This document shows positions 11,936 through 25,066 of a stretch of 64,000 nucleotides of DNA, one piece after another; within the stretch, counting starts at the first letter, position 1; every line of letters begins with the position of its first letter. Origin of the DNA: Beaufortia kweichowensis (Eukaryota > Chordata > Actinopteri > Cypriniformes > Gastromyzontidae); NCBI GenBank assembly GCA_019155185.1, contig CM032798.1:1787501-1851500 (forward strand). Direction: 5' to 3'. Below the pieces are notes generated by a model. That model made no database searches. It was not told where the DNA came from and worked only from the letters and a program-made list of their open reading frames with translations. Position numbers and translations under genes: made by a program.

Positions 11936-13044
11936 GACTTTGATTCTGATAGAATTTCCAGCTCTCACAACCATGAAGTCAATGGGATCTTTGAACGACG
12001 GCCTTACTGCATATTAATATACAAAATATCAAAAAAAACATACGGTTCAGTTACTTTAAAGCTGTAGGGAATTTAATCAAAAAATACATTTGTATAAAAT
12101 ATTATTTAGGAGAACTTACTGTTGGGGTTTTTAGCACAGATCATGACAGATGGAGCACTTGGTTCTCCAGCCCCAGACATGTTAATAGCTAAAACTCTGA
12201 ACTCATACTCGGACCCTTCAGACACATCCTTCACTGAATACTTCAGACCTGTGAGAAGCAGACATCACTTTAATCGTCATGGTAACAAGTCAAGACAATG
12301 CAGTGATTTAATTAGCAACATGTTTTGGGAGACAGAACGGGGTCCAAATGCAAACACCTCTTGTGAATATGCTTCTATTATTTATTTTTCTATAAGACTT
12401 TTGGTGTAAATAAATATATAATGGAAGCCATGCACGGTTCAATCATATTATAGTACAATTCAATCTCCCTTAACACTATTTAATGTTTCTCTTCACTGTA
12501 CATTAAAGGCAAAAAGCTGATCAATGAAATAAAAAACCTAAATGACAAGTAACCAATTACAGCTGTAGGGAAATGTTCAGTTTTTTCAGAGAATGACGAC
12601 AGGGGATATCAAAGGAAATGAAAGTGGGTTATCAGATGGGCCTTTAATCATGAGTGATGGGCCTTTAATCATTAATTCCATTAGTGGACAGTATACTGTA
12701 GTCTCGAAACAAGAAGACGGGAGACTTACACGCCTTTGATATCAATGTGTTGAAATGGATGAAATGCCTGGATGTTGCATTTGCGAGGTGTAGAATTTAC
12801 AAGACGACCATCACATGTAAATACAGTTGTGGTTTAATTCAGAAAACTTTTAACACCAATGAAGAGAAGTATTTGTTTCTTAAGGCCTAAAATGCTAGAT
12901 ATGTAAATGAAGAAAAGATAAACTAGAAGATTTGAAGGTTTTTTAAGACCCAACAACAGCATTTAGGACGCACGAGATCCTAACAAATCTATTAATGTTT
13001 TGAATACGTATTATGTTAATATTTTATTTTTATTTACTTCACAG

Positions 13045-13145
13045 CGATGCTGTAGAAGAACCGTTTTTGATTCCCCAAGAAACCACTCATTTCTGTTTTT
13101 TACATTTTTATAGTTTAAAAAACCTTTTATACTAACAAATAAAAC
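13045..13145. repeat. Fish AAAGAACC-type repeat, copy 2 (partial, copy B intron)
   Basis: GTAGAAGAACCGTTTTTGAT, CCCCAAGAAACCACT and AAAAACCTTTTATAC blocks match part of the 8288-8492 repeat. Lies in the copy B intron within FN3-2. Confidence 0.4.
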
Positions 13146-13956
13146 AGAATATTTTATGTAATTGCATGTTTTTTCTTTTTGCTACCATTGTACTAAGAAA
13201 ACCTTGAAAGTCTTTTCTAAATTTAGATGAACTATAAATGTACATGTAACCTGTCACTTGTTTTTTTTTAATTGCATGTAATTCAAACACAATCATTACC
13301 ATTTACATGTGAATTTGCGTCTGACTTTAGATGAATACAGTCTGTACTCTGTTTGTGATTCAAACCCTGTCTTTCATGTATAATTGTAATGTTAAAACAG
13401 ACTGTAATTATGCTCCAGGTTCTCCGCCACACATTCAATTGACTTGGATAAACCTTTGGCTTACTGTTTGTCCATTCTTGATCCTTTAACCATACCGTAT
13501 ATTAAATTATATAAAAAAACGTAATTATATGATTGGGAAATGCTAAGTACCTCTGGGGAAACCACAGAAACCACATTATTTTGAATAATGGACAAAAAGA
13601 GCCAATGTACCTTGGATAGGTTCACTGACGGGGTTCAGAGTAACCCACTGGTTTGTATCTTTCTTGCGTTTCTCCAGCTGGTAACCCAAAAGTTTGGTTC
13701 CTCCGTCCTTTTCGGGTGGAGTCCATGTTAGGTTAATGCAGTTTTTGAAAGCACCGACCACCTTCGGAGGGGCTGGTTGGCCAGGGAATACTGAAACACA
13801 GAGTTCAGACCACTGACTGAAAAATGTATTTTCTTTATTTTTCCTTCACTGGTGTATAATTAAAGCGATTTGTATTTTATTTTAATAGCATTATCTTTGA
13901 CTCAACATATGTCAACAGGACTTTATGAAAATATATGTACATATAAGTACATTCTC

Positions 13957-14008
13957 TGGCAAGTTTTGACTGAAAAATATCACATTCATAACACTGGAAT
14001 TGCCCAAT
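13957..14008. repeat. 50-bp repeat shared by copies B and C, copy 1
   Basis: GTTTTGACTGAAAAATATCA then CATTCATAACACTGGAATTGCCC. Nearly the same as 29118-29167. It lies just 3' of FN3-1 in copy B, in the intron. Confidence 0.55.
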
Positions 14009-14902
14009 AACAGAAAAATTGGTCAACAGCTTGTGCAGCTTCTCACTTAGAGTTCCAGCCATGATGCTTTCCGTTTCCAAAGGATTGCTGATACCCTCAG
14101 GGTTCTCCGTGTAGATCCGGTAGATATATTTCTTGCCATGGGCAACATTTCTGTCTCTGAAAGACAAGCGGTCGGCTGAACCATCCCACACCATCTTCCA
14201 CGTGTTCTGCCCGACCTGCTGACGCTCAACCAGATAGTTTGTCACATCTGAACCTCCGGTATCACTCGGCGGGTTCCATTTCAATTCAATTACAGACGAT
14301 GAGCTGTCAATCACTTCCACTAGGCTTTCAGGTGGTCCGGGTTTATCTATAGGGGTGAAATACATGTTTCAATTGAATATGACCGTATGAGCTAATATAG
14401 TATAAGGAAACGTAATAAATATTTATAGCTTATACATATTTATTTCAGATATAAAATGCAATTGAATAGAAACATACCAAGCACAATAAGCTTAGAAAAG
14501 GCCTCCACTGTACCAAAAGGGTTTTTAAGCTGGATTTTAATTTCCCCAGAGTCGGATCGCAGACAGTCTTTTATCTGAAGACGGCTGTGGTTTTGATCTT
14601 TGACTATTTTTATGCTGCCACCATCAAAAAGCTCAGAGCCATCCTTAAACCAGCTGATCTCCAGCGCGTCTTGTGCTGGGAATGGCATTTTGAAAGAAGC
14701 ACTTTGGCCAACTTTGACTACAACGCTTCTGGAAAACTTGTGCAACTCATCGGGGTCAAATTTGAGAGGATCTGGAATATTTCGAGAGATTTTTTTCTAT
14801 ATTATTTATTGTAAAATATAACACCAAATAATATCAAAAATTGCGAAATTAAAAAAAGTAAAATAGAAGTTTAGGACAAAATGGAAAAAAATAAGTACCT
14901 TC

Positions 14903-14998
14903 AGTCTTGCATTCATTCTTGCACCGATACTGTTGTTTTTTTACCTCTTGTGTTCCTCCATCCTTAGATATTATCACGTCATCATTAAAGGATAACTG
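14903..14998 (-). pseudogene. igfn1: Damaged second Ig4 exon of copy B
   Basis: Begins LSFNDDVIISKDGGTQEVK, aligning with the copy A exon, then jumps to the domain's last strand (YRCKNECKTE) in a different frame. It is 96 nt against 142-145 nt elsewhere, an excess loss of 46 nt, so Ig5 would be read out of frame and stop. Skipping both Ig4 exons (from 16499 to 14771) would restore phase. Confidence 0.75.
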
Positions 14999-16498
14999 AG
15001 CAAAGAAAACAGGTGAGATGCAGATACAAAATAAGCGTTTTTTACAGTATTTATTATGATTTATTATTAACTCACCTTCTCTCCATCTTTAGACCAGACA
15101 CCATCAACACCGTCAGTGCTGTGTTCACAGGTGAGTTCTTCTGATTCTCCATAAACATCTGACAGTACACTGGTGAAATGAACCTGATCATCTACAACAA
15201 ATACAGAGTTTACAGTTGAATGAAATAATAATAAGCCTTTCAGATTGTCTAATACAGCCCACCCATGGGGTCCTGTTCTTTTATCTGTACCTTTCTCATT
15301 ACAACTCCATTAATACAATTATTGCACCTCAATCCAGTCAGATCAACACTTAAACTTTCCACTTTTTGTCAAGAAAAAGACTTCAATTTCAGTTTGTTGT
15401 ATTTAACATACAGTAGTGGCCAAGAGTCCATCAAATTTCTGTTTTTATTCAAAGACATTATTAGAGATATATTAAATATTTTGTGTGCATTTTGTGTAGT
15501 TGTGTTTGGATTGTTAACTATAGCTCAGCTTTGAGAAAAATTTAAGTCAGCTTGGCAAAAAATAACACACAACACATAAGCTGTCACGCCTTTGTCTCCT
15601 CCCTTGACCCCTAACATAAGCAAAGCTTCACTAAATTGTCACTGAAAGACTGCTGTAGAAAGAAATTAATAGAATTATAAAGAAATATTAATAGCTAAAA
15701 AAACTAATCAAAAATTTCTATAGATTTTTGTATATTCAGATTAAACTAAAACTCATATTCTGTCATATGCTGTAGTTAGCCTTTTTTACCAAATCATTTT
15801 ATCAAATAAATACCTTAAACATTTGTGTGTTTTTTCCATTTTCTGCTGTATGATGCACCTCATATTTTAATGTTTAAATATGACCGAATAAGCATTAAAT
15901 ACTGTGAAAATATCTCCTCCGTAAATTCCACTACAGTGCATCATTACACTATAATTTACATCATTTTGAGTTTTGCACATGGTTTAAGACAGAGAACAGA
16001 TCCCTGTATATTTACTAAATAATGTTTACCCGATTACTTTAATTTCAAATAATGAATAAACCACATCGTGCGCACACAGAAAATGTGAATTCAGCATAAA
16101 AAACAATAGCCGGCTCTCATGCACAAAAGCAGCCAAAACCGAAAAGATCAACCTTAAAAACATGTTGGATTAAATCTTTGGCTATTTAATCACAGAGCTA
16201 ATTAATAGCACTGGATAGATCAATTACACTGCAGTTATAAATCACTTGACTAAACTGCCTGAATGACTCTTCTCCTCCCCAGTACGGCCTATTAATCTTG
16301 TTAGTTGAAGCTGTAGCGAGTAATTGCTTTACAGCCTCCTCGCAGTAGCATGATGCTGATATCATTCATACAGTGCCACACTGTGGATTCACATAAATAT
16401 GACAGGACTGTCAAAACTTCACCTGCTTCTATTATTTAAAGCAAATGTACCGAAGATGACTTTAATAAGCAAGTAATGTTTCTTTATGAGGGTCTTAC

Positions 16499-16570
16499 CG
16501 TATGTCAGATCTGCATCAGAACCTTCATTTTCTGAAACGTTCTGTGTGGACAATTCTGCGGCCTTTAATC
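16499..16570 (-). other. igfn1: Second linker exon of copy B, acidic
   Basis: Short 72-nt phase 1-1 exon coding LKAAELSTQNVSENEGSDAD then LTY. It lies between an acceptor CAAAACAG and the donor G|GTAAGA. No counterpart was seen in A or C. Confidence 0.6.
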
Positions 16571-16628
16571 CTGTTTTGCATGGAAAAACATCATGTTTTT
16601 AATGTATTTTCATCTACAGTATACACTA

Positions 16629-16964
16629 CAGTGTTAGAAAGTTTAGAATCATTTGACTGAAATGTTTCTCATGATCTTAATAATCTTTTGATCTAAAGGC
16701 CTTTAATGTTTGAAATCAATTTTGTAGACATATATATATATTTGTCCCAACATATTCATTTCCTTCATTAGAAAGTAACATTTTATTTGAAAAGAAATGA
16801 CTAAATATTGAAGAAACAACAGTCAATAAGAGTTCAGTTTAGATAGTTTAGACCTTTAATACAAATTTTAGTTAAAAAATGTTCAAATATAACATTACTT
16901 TGATTTATTGTCAATTTTCTTTAGTCACAACATAATTCCCAAAGATACATTTGTGTTATTCTTT
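16629..16964 (+). mobile_element. MITE-like element, family CAGTACC, copy 1 (copy B intron)
   Basis: Shares with the other members, in the same order, TTTCTCATGATCTTA, the ACAGTCAATAAGAGT block and TTTAGTCACAACATAATTCC. It lies in the intron between the two copy B linker exons. The start CAGTGTTAGAAAGTTTAGAA is a diverged terminal repeat. Confidence 0.6.
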
Positions 16965-17128
16965 TATATTAAAATTTAGTTTTATATTCAAATCTGGAAG
17001 TAAAAAGTGACTTTGACACACCTGAACGAATTTATGCTGGTCATGTGCTTGTCTTTCAATCTAAATGCTTGATTAAATGCAAGGAACTTGAATACATTTA
17101 AAAGGACGGATAAACTGGTCTGTCATAC

Positions 17129-17431
17129 CTTTCCCAGTATCATTTCCTCCATTATCAGGAACAGACTGTAAACCTCTTACATCCCCAGCATCTTCAGATC
17201 CATCTCCTCTTGTCTCTTTATCTGCTCCAGAATTCTTCACAGAAGATACAGAAGCAGTGTTGTCCACATCACCTGTCGTCTGTTTCTCCTCATCTGCTTC
17301 TCTCTCTTCTTTCTCCTTCTGCAGCTTCACCTGCTGCTCTGTGGCGATCTTCTGCAGGTCAACACCCGCCCCGCCGGCCTGAGTCGTCTTTCTGGGTTTC
17401 TTTTTGCCTCTGAGCTCTAGCGTGTTGTCGG
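17129..17431 (-). other. igfn1: First linker exon of copy B, charged
   Basis: The head GKKKPRKTTQAGGAGVDLQK, then a Glu/Lys helix (KLQKEKEEREADEEKQ), then a Ser/Asp/Gly tail ending NGGNDTGK. Phase 1-1. The head matches copies C and D almost residue for residue while the tail does not. Confidence 0.75.
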
Positions 17432-18350
17432 CTGGAATGTGACGGGCAAACAGATGTGAGACGTGACTACGAGAAGACTAAAATGAATCAATCAATCAGA
17501 CATTTTACCTTCCACCACCAGCCAGGCATTACAGGACTTGATTCCGGCTACGGCCGCGTATATTCCCTTATCCACCTGCATACAGTCCTTTACCGCCAGC
17601 CTGTGGATGAGTTTGTCTTCGGACACACTGATGTCGTATTTATCTTCCTGTTCTAGTCGATTGTTCTTCCCCACCCACATGATTTTGGATAGGGGTTTGG
17701 AGAGGACGCACTCGAAAATGGCATCCTCCCTCTCCGTGGCTTTCACATCCTTTAACTTCACCAGAAAATCCACCGCTGGAACTACGAGAAAGAGTTTAAT
17801 AATGTGCTAGACATCACAAACTAGATAATGTTGATTAAACATGTCTTAACTGGTCAAATTGGTCCAAACAGACCAGACTGGGAGTCCAGCTAAGACCAGT
17901 AAAGCAGTTGTGTAACTCACTCTTAAATTCAGTGGAGAACACGTTGACATCCTCCACGTCTAACTGGTAAAGTCCTGCATCATCTGGGAGTAGATCTTTG
18001 ATGGTGAAGATGTATTTCTTGCCTACTTGATTCAGGTTGTGTTTCATTTCCACATTAAGATCTTCAGAATACGGTATCATCTCACCATCCTGAGGGACAA
18101 ACCAAACCTTCACCAGATGTCTTGAGACACAAACGCCTTTATAATAACCAGCCCATTTACCTTGTAGATGAAAATGCGACTGCTGGGATCCAGGAGGTTA
18201 AGATCAAGCTCAAATGAAGCAGATCCATCAGGATTTACATGAATGTGTTTCAGGTTGGCAATGCTTTTGACAAACTGTGAGAAGAAATGTAACGATACCG
18301 TTTTAATATCTGACAACAATTGAAACCATTAGCTTTTATTTACGGCGTAC

Positions 18351-18537
18351 CTCGGCTTGCTCCTTCTCTCTCTCTTTTTTCATCTCATTCAGTTTTTTCA
18401 GCATCCAGCGAAAGTCTGTCACACCGTATTCAGCGCAGATGCGTTCGTAATCTTTCTTGTCGGCGCTCAGTAAGATCTCCCAGAACTTTGGGTCAATTTC
18501 ACCATCTTTCTGTGCTTCAGTTTTTGGATGAACTTTA
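18351..18537 (-). other. igfn1: THB-like helical exon, copy B
   Basis: 187 nt, in phase. Reads GEIDPKFWEILLSADKKDY then ERICAEYGVTDFRWMLKKL and a Glu/Lys helix. It is the reference for the copy C frameshift: the run before CTGAATGAG has six A residues here. Confidence 0.65.
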
Positions 18538-19754
18538 CTGCAGGGTTGAAAGGCAATTCACACTTGATGAAAGGTAGAGTTTAGCTATAGGTTATGGAGG
18601 ATATTTAAGGAAAGGCTTTTCGGATCTTTATTAAAGCTTTGGGGGACTGAATCTTACTACTGCTCACCAGTTCATATTGTGAAATAAAATAATAAAAAGG
18701 ACGACGTGGCATCGTCAATGCATTAGTCACGAAGATTGCCTAGAATAACACAATGTTTACATCATAAGATTAACAACACCTTTTTCTTTTCAGGACAGCC
18801 TTGAGCTCGTTCGGATTGGTTGCATCTGAAAAAAAACAAATTCATTTATATTACAGTTTCATACATATTTACATACAACAGTATGTATTTCTACAGTACA
18901 GTATTTCTATTTACTTACAAGTTTCTTGTTTCGCCTTGTCCTTTTTGTATCCCACTGAATATAAAACAGTACATACAAACATTACAGATGGATCATAATT
19001 TTCTAGTTGAGAATAGAAAGTAAATATCATACCTTCAATTACATTTAAGACAACAGTGACCATTGCCTTTCCAAATTCATTCGTGGCAAAACATTTGTAG
19101 GTGTCCGCTTGGTGTGGAGAAACATTTGCCATCTGAAACACATGGACATGATTACAGTCATTTCAGAAAATACGTGAAGATCTGTGATTTTTCTCAGCTC
19201 ACCTCAATAGTGTGTTCCCGAGAAACTGGGTCAAACTTTGTTTGATATTTTTCTGCATCTGAAACATCTCCATTATTTCTAGCCCACGTTACAGTAGGAA
19301 TGGGATCTCCAACTACAATAGCTTTGAAAATAGCCAGTTTACCTGTAAGGAAAAAACTTTCTTCGTATAACATTCATAACAAAATCTCTGTAAATAAGTG
19401 TTCTGCTTTACCTGTAGTCACTCTATGTAATACTTGAGAAAAATTGTAAGCAAAACAATAAATATGAGACCTTCTTGAATAGTGAGAGCGATGGGTTTGC
19501 GGGTAAAATCCGGATGGCTCTTTCCGTCTGGAAGCTCCTCCACAAACTGTGTGATCATCACACCTGGAACTTTAGATCTCTTCTTGATGGCAACTATAGT
19601 GAAACCACAAAATAAATTCACATTTGCATTTTCAATTGTTATTGTTTAAGTTTCAATGGTATAAAATAAATCAGTAAACACAAATAATAACTACATTTTG
19701 CTTTAATACTTTCAACATTAATGTATGAACATTATGATGACTAATATATCAAAT

Positions 19755-19860
19755 GAACAGTTTACTCAAAAATGAAATTTCTTTCATGTCTTTGCAAATC
19801 TGTATGACTTTCTTTGGTAAAGAAAATTTTAATTTTGAGTAAACTATCCTTTTAAATATT
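19755..19860. repeat. Short inverted-repeat element (copy B intron)
   Basis: Starts CAGTTTACTCAAAAATGAAA and ends TTTTGAGTAAACTATCC, its inverted complement, around a TGTATGACTTTCTTTG core. Shares that core with 24798-25035. Confidence 0.5.
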
Positions 19861-20077
19861 ACAGTTTAGTAATAATATTAATAATAATAATAAACTTGAT
19901 TTTCTATAGCACCATTAAAACAGCATTTCAAAGTGTTTTAAAAGAATAAATAGAGTAATACATAATAAAAACTATGAAACTATAAAAACATACCTGCTCA
20001 TTAGGTTCATTATTATTGATTATAATAACACAAGAGGAGTTGATTCTTCAGTTAAAGAATCTTCATAAAAGCCTCAC

Positions 20078-20160
20078 CTTGACCCGTTCCGGTCGGATCC
20101 GATACTTTGTTCTTCTTCCACATTTTGCTTCTATTCTTTCCTTTGGATTTGTAATTTTAC
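20078..20160 (-). other. igfn1: Copy B start exon with 5' UTR part
   Basis: ATG at 20123 begins MWKKNKVSDPT, very like the copy D start MWKKAKVADPT, and the exon ends at G|GTGAGG. The acceptor TGTATTTGCAG at 20161 implies 37 nt of UTR and a further upstream non-coding exon, which I could not locate. Confidence 0.7.
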
Positions 20161-23100
20161 CTGCAAATACAGAAATAGCAGGAGTATATATTAACAGAAA
20201 GACTGACAATCTATTTGCTTAATAATACACATCATTTAGAGTTGGTGATAACAATGTGGTCACGTAATCTCGGGCCAAAATTGTAAAACTGTGTGAAGCA
20301 CTAAACAACAACTGAATGAAATAGTGTTTTCATCCTTCCTTTGTATTGTGATTGTAAATACAGTGTAGTAAATAACCTGCAGGGGTCATCGCCTACTCAG
20401 TGTAAGGTTTAGACCTTTTGTTTATTTTCCACGCAAGTAAACCGTATCCGATGACAGATGATAAATTGTGTATGAATTTGCATTGCCAAATAACCGGCAC
20501 ACTTGTATCGGCTCCTGACGGATAGAGATCTGCCGGGTGACAAGAAGAAAAAATGGGTCTCCGCATTGAAAGCATGACCAGTAATTTTGGAGACATTGCA
20601 ACTGTCACAGCAGAAATTGCTTTGGCAGATAATAGCGATTCTTCACTGTAGAAATGGTTTGGGAGGAGTCATCACCGAGAAGTTTTCTGCAGATGTCCCA
20701 CAGAATGAGAGCGTTTGTCATCATAAGAAATAACATTGTAAATGTTGCACAAAATTGTCTTGGGCTCTTTTTGAAAGAGAGATATGATTTGATTAGTTTA
20801 ACACCCTTACAGTTAGATCCAACCACAGTTTTGCCATGTTGAAAGAAAAAGAAAATACATTTTACAAGGTTACATTTTGTTAACATTTGCAAAACTTCTA
20901 CAGCATTTATTTATCCTAGTACATAATAATTTTACTAATACATCATTAAATTTAAATGTTGTATCTGTAAACGTTGCACAATGAACTAACGTCAATAAAC
21001 AACTGTATTTGTATTAACTAACATTAACAAAGATGAACAAATGCATTAACTGATGTTAATAAATCACACCAATATTTTACGTACGTTTGCCCTCTTACAT
21101 TGAATGTATATGACACTTTTCACTTATGAAATCAATTTACACATAAACATAACAAAACACGGCCCAACACATTTACCAATCAAATCTTCTTACTGGATAA
21201 ATCATTCACCTTGCGTCTCTGAAGATCACTTAAAAGAATTATAGCTGGTGACAATATTTTTCTCACACCTTCGGTGAAATTACAAGCCCCTGCTGTGCTG
21301 GTGATTCATGGAAATATCATCCGTCTCCTGAACAGCTTCCAGATTCTCTCCTGACTGAAGTGCGGTCATGAGTTTGGCCAGACAGTTCATGTTATGTTCT
21401 GGACGGTAATGTAAACTATTCTGGGTGGTGCGATACGTTTTTGAACAAGGAAGAGAGGCAGGTGACAGAGAATGACATTGAGTTAAAGACAGAGACCGGC
21501 TGACACTCATCATTTGTCTTGTCCTGTATGACGGGGATGTCAGGAGGTGTCGCTCATACTTTGGCTCCGTGTATTAAAAAGAGATCAACACGTCATGGTG
21601 GTATGCAATGGTGACATGTTTTGAGTGATCTCTGAGATTAAGTTTATCTGTCGATATGCAGAACGGGGTCTGAAAGAAGATAAATGTACTTTAGCAATAG
21701 GCTTTGTTTGTAGATTATAGAGATAAGAATGTATCTTGAATCAAGTTTATTTTTCTTACTATTCCTTTATTTAAGCAAAAACCTCTCAAAATGTACTCAA
21801 ATTACTTCTTCAAGCTAGAAAAAGTATTTGATATGTAGATATAAAATAAAAATAATTCAACATATAGTCTATACATTTTTTTTTTTTTTTAAATAAAATT
21901 ATTTAGCTTTTTAGATTACTGGAAAAAATGTGACTAGAAACTAGACTATGAGGACTTTGTTTATTGTTTTTGGAAAAAAATCTAATTTAAACCTGGAAAT
22001 AAAGTTTTAGGATTAGGAAAAATCTGATTAATAAAATAAATATAACATTACAAATACAACAATATTCAACAATATTTTGTTATTTCAACTTCTCGCTTAA
22101 GTTGTTAAACTGATAGCAGAGGTATTGTCAGCTGTGGTAAGACAGCAGATGAATGAGACTTTTCTAGAAATGTCATTATAAAGAGTTGAAGCGGGCAGCG
22201 TGCCACATTCTGCCCTGAGAGACTCATAAACACTTTCATTTCTGAAATATTTCCTCTCATATTGGCAACACACTACAATGCTGAAAACATAGTGAAAAAA
22301 CGCCATTTCGTGTGGGTTTATTGTTTATTCTCATGGTCATTGGTCTGCTCAATGGTGTTCTCCTCTCTCTGGACTTATAGTCTATATAGTATACACACAT
22401 TGAGCTTTGAACAAAATAAGAAACCACAAAATAAGAAGCAAACAGGTTACTTGACATTTCGAAAAAAACAAAACATACACATGAATAGACACATCTATAA
22501 CTTTGCGCTGTTTGTTTGTACTGGAGAGTTTGTTGTTTTCTACACGTGTATGATGAATAAAAATGATTTTTCTCATGCTTAGTAAACTCGTTATCACACA
22601 TCTTTGCCCTTCCATTCACCTATCAGGAATATCTAATAAAGTTATATTAAGATTTTTATCTACACATCTCAAGTCGCTTTAGATGTTGAAATATATATAT
22701 ATATATGTTTGACATTCGAGTGTTCCCAGGCTGGTTACGCGGTCATTCGATCAGGTCACATGCTGCATATAAACATGAGCGTTCCATCATAAATGTCACA
22801 ATGCTCTAATAAATCACCACACGACTTGTGCGTTTCCTCAAGTGTCCCTCAGCTGATGTAAAAGTGGCCAGCTTAAAAAGTTGATATTATTTGACTCATT
22901 AATGAAGTGTTAATCAAACATACTGTTCATGATCACATTTTGGCCTCTGTATTCCCACTTTCTGCTTGTTTCTTGGCTCATGTCTGAAAAAGAGCCTTTG
23001 GTTCACTGGCTGAACATGTCTAAGATCAGATGCCTGATTCAGTAGGGGTTCGTTTTTATGGGTCACGTGGACCGGCAGGCATGTTAACGTTAAATCTAGA

Positions 23101-23175
23101 CACATGCTACACATGTTCTTTGGCTTGGCAGGAACATTTAAAGTCAAGTTCTAAAGAGAAGAATCAAAGCACATA

Positions 23176-23650
23176 CAGTACCAGACAAAATTCAGACAAT
23201 TGACAAAAATGTTTCTGATCTTTATGATCTTTAAAAACCTGGTAACTGTGACCGTTCCTCAAGAGGAACATAGTTTCATAGTTGAATTTTAATCTAATCA
23301 TGACAAACTAAATTAATGGACTCAATATGAAATATTACACACATTTTCATCACAATAAACATAAACAAAAAAAGTTAAATGTTACTGTAATTTATAAAAA
23401 TACCTAAAATGATAAAACAAATCTTTAAAAGACTTAGATGTTTAAAAAGACATCTTTGTGGTGTTTAAAATTACATTTGTAGACAAAAAGACAATTGTGC
23501 CAACATATTCATTAGAAAACTAACCCTAACCAAAAATTAGAAAAAATGAATTGTAAAAAATATTTTCTTTTACAAAAAATAGATTACTTTGAGTAAATAA
23601 TTAACAAAGGGCAGCCAATAAGAGTCCAGCATAGATAGAAATTGGGTGCT
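23176..23650 (+). mobile_element. MITE-like element, family CAGTACC, copy 2
   Basis: Begins CAGTACCAGACAAAATTCAG then ACAATTGACAAAAATGTTTCTG and contains GCCAATAAGAGTCCAGC. It is the reverse complement of the end of the 25067-25531 element. The right end is not clearly defined. Confidence 0.6.
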
Positions 23651-24797
23651 GTTTTAGAAGACAACTGCTGATGTATTGAGCAGACAGCAAGGTTTCTGAT
23701 TTTGTATAAAACATGACTAAGAGTTTTTAGTTTGTTGGGCATTGAGTGGGCATTCATTTTAATTGAAAGTACAAAGTGCGTCATTTTAAATTGATTCATC
23801 TAATGATTCATCTTCATCTTTTTTCCTGATGTGCTTTTGAACATGTTTTTAATCCAAGGTCATTATCAAGGACATTAAATAGTCTGAACAAGCTGGTGCA
23901 AAATGAATACAAACTGTAAAATACTGCAACATTGTCCTGACCATTTAGAATAATTTGTTAAAAGCATGCCACAATGAAGAAAAATGTAACAGAACGTTTA
24001 ATTTTTTAAAACTTTAATAAATATTGTATCAATGTATCAACACTGTCACTGTATCATTTATCTTAAATTTATCTTGTGTGTCACATAGAATAAAAGATGA
24101 AGCATGTTTGAGAGGTTGGTCTATAATGAAATGTTGACAAATAGTAGACAAAATCGATAAGAATATACCAAAAACCTGTGAAGGAGAATGTTTTTGAGAT
24201 TATAAATGAAAGGTTAGATGCACAAATCGGTGTCTCTTCAGGATGTGTACAGTATGAGTCATCTCTGATATTCTCAGTACCAAACAAATCATTGACACAT
24301 AATATGTCCCTTCAGATAAACAAATCGAATGTCAGCAGAGTTTAAAAAAAATACATCAAACGTAATCTGAAAATCCACTTACTATGCAAACAACTGATTT
24401 GAGGTTTGGATACCTTGCTTATTTCTTAAATTTATGTTGTCTAGTCTATGATAAAGTTTGAAAGTTAACTTTCAGCTTTACAGCTGAGAATGTAAACAGC
24501 AAAAGTAAATTTGACAGTGAATGTTATTTCTAAATACTAAAGCAGATGATAAAAACATAATTATCTTACATAGTGTTGAGGGCAACAGTATATTGGTAAT
24601 TAACTTACCAACAGCCAAATGAACTCGTGCGTCTAAGCCCTGCTTACAGTCTGATAGTCCAGCGGCGTGTCTCGTAAAGCTAATAAAATCCTTCAAGGAA
24701 TTTAATAGCAATGTTCCTCTATCACACATTTAACAGCGAAGAGACGCTCCCCCTACAGACAGGGCAGGTAAAGAGATCAGAGACAGACAAAGATAAA

Positions 24798-25035
24798 GTT
24801 TCATCATTTATTCATCCTCATGTCATAATAAACCTGTATGACTTTCTTTCTTCTGCAGAACACAAAAGAAGATGAAAAACGTTAATAATCAAACAACATT
24901 GACCTCCATTGACTGAACACAAAACCACTGAAACATTACCAAAAATATCTTCTTTTGTGTTACACAGAACAAAGAGTCACATACATTTGAATGATATGAA
25001 GGTGAGCTGTATAATTTTGGGTGAAATGTCCTTTT
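24798..25035. repeat. Common cyprinid-type interspersed repeat
   Basis: CATCCTCATGTCATAATAAA, CTGTATGACTTTCTTTCTTC and TGCAGAACACAAAAGAAGAT blocks ending in TTTTGGGTGAA. Reverse-orientation relatives lie at 43880-44085. Confidence 0.55.
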
Positions 25036-25066
25036 GAACACTTTATATGCTGTATGTGCAGATATA

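Larger units (their letters stand above)
8933..20123 (-). pseudogene. igfn1: igfn1-like gene, copy B, with a broken 3' half
   Basis: Exons in transcript order: 20078-20123 (MWKKNKVSDPTGTGQ; the exon may reach a UTR acceptor at 20160), 19471-19593, 19203-19342 and 19033-19132 (Ig1), 18919-18954, 18780-18825, 18351-18537 (THB-like), 18161-18274 and 17921-18089 (Ig2), 17509-17781 (Ig3), 17129-17431 and 16499-16570 (linker), 15076-15191 and 14903-14998 (Ig4), 14478-14771 (Ig5), 14047-14346 (FN3-1), 13611-13790 and 12120-12248 (FN3-2), 11927-12006 and 11058-11250 (Ig6), about 10862-10965 (5' third of FN3-4), about 8933-9122 (3' part of Ig7). The second Ig4 exon is 96 nt rather than about 142, which breaks the frame. 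FN3-3 is missing. A stop follows the FN3-4 fragment where a hAT remnant begins. The first 12 exons are clean, so a shortened Ig1-Ig3 product is possible. The call of pseudogene rests on the 3' lesions. Confidence 0.82.

Noticed and set aside
17210..17413. Plus-strand Ser/Leu-rich open frame
   Set aside because: Antisense shadow of the charged copy B linker exon.
22257..22619. Overlapping open frames of 106-120 codons on both strands
   Set aside because: No family resemblance, no splice context, AT-rich composition; looks like chance.
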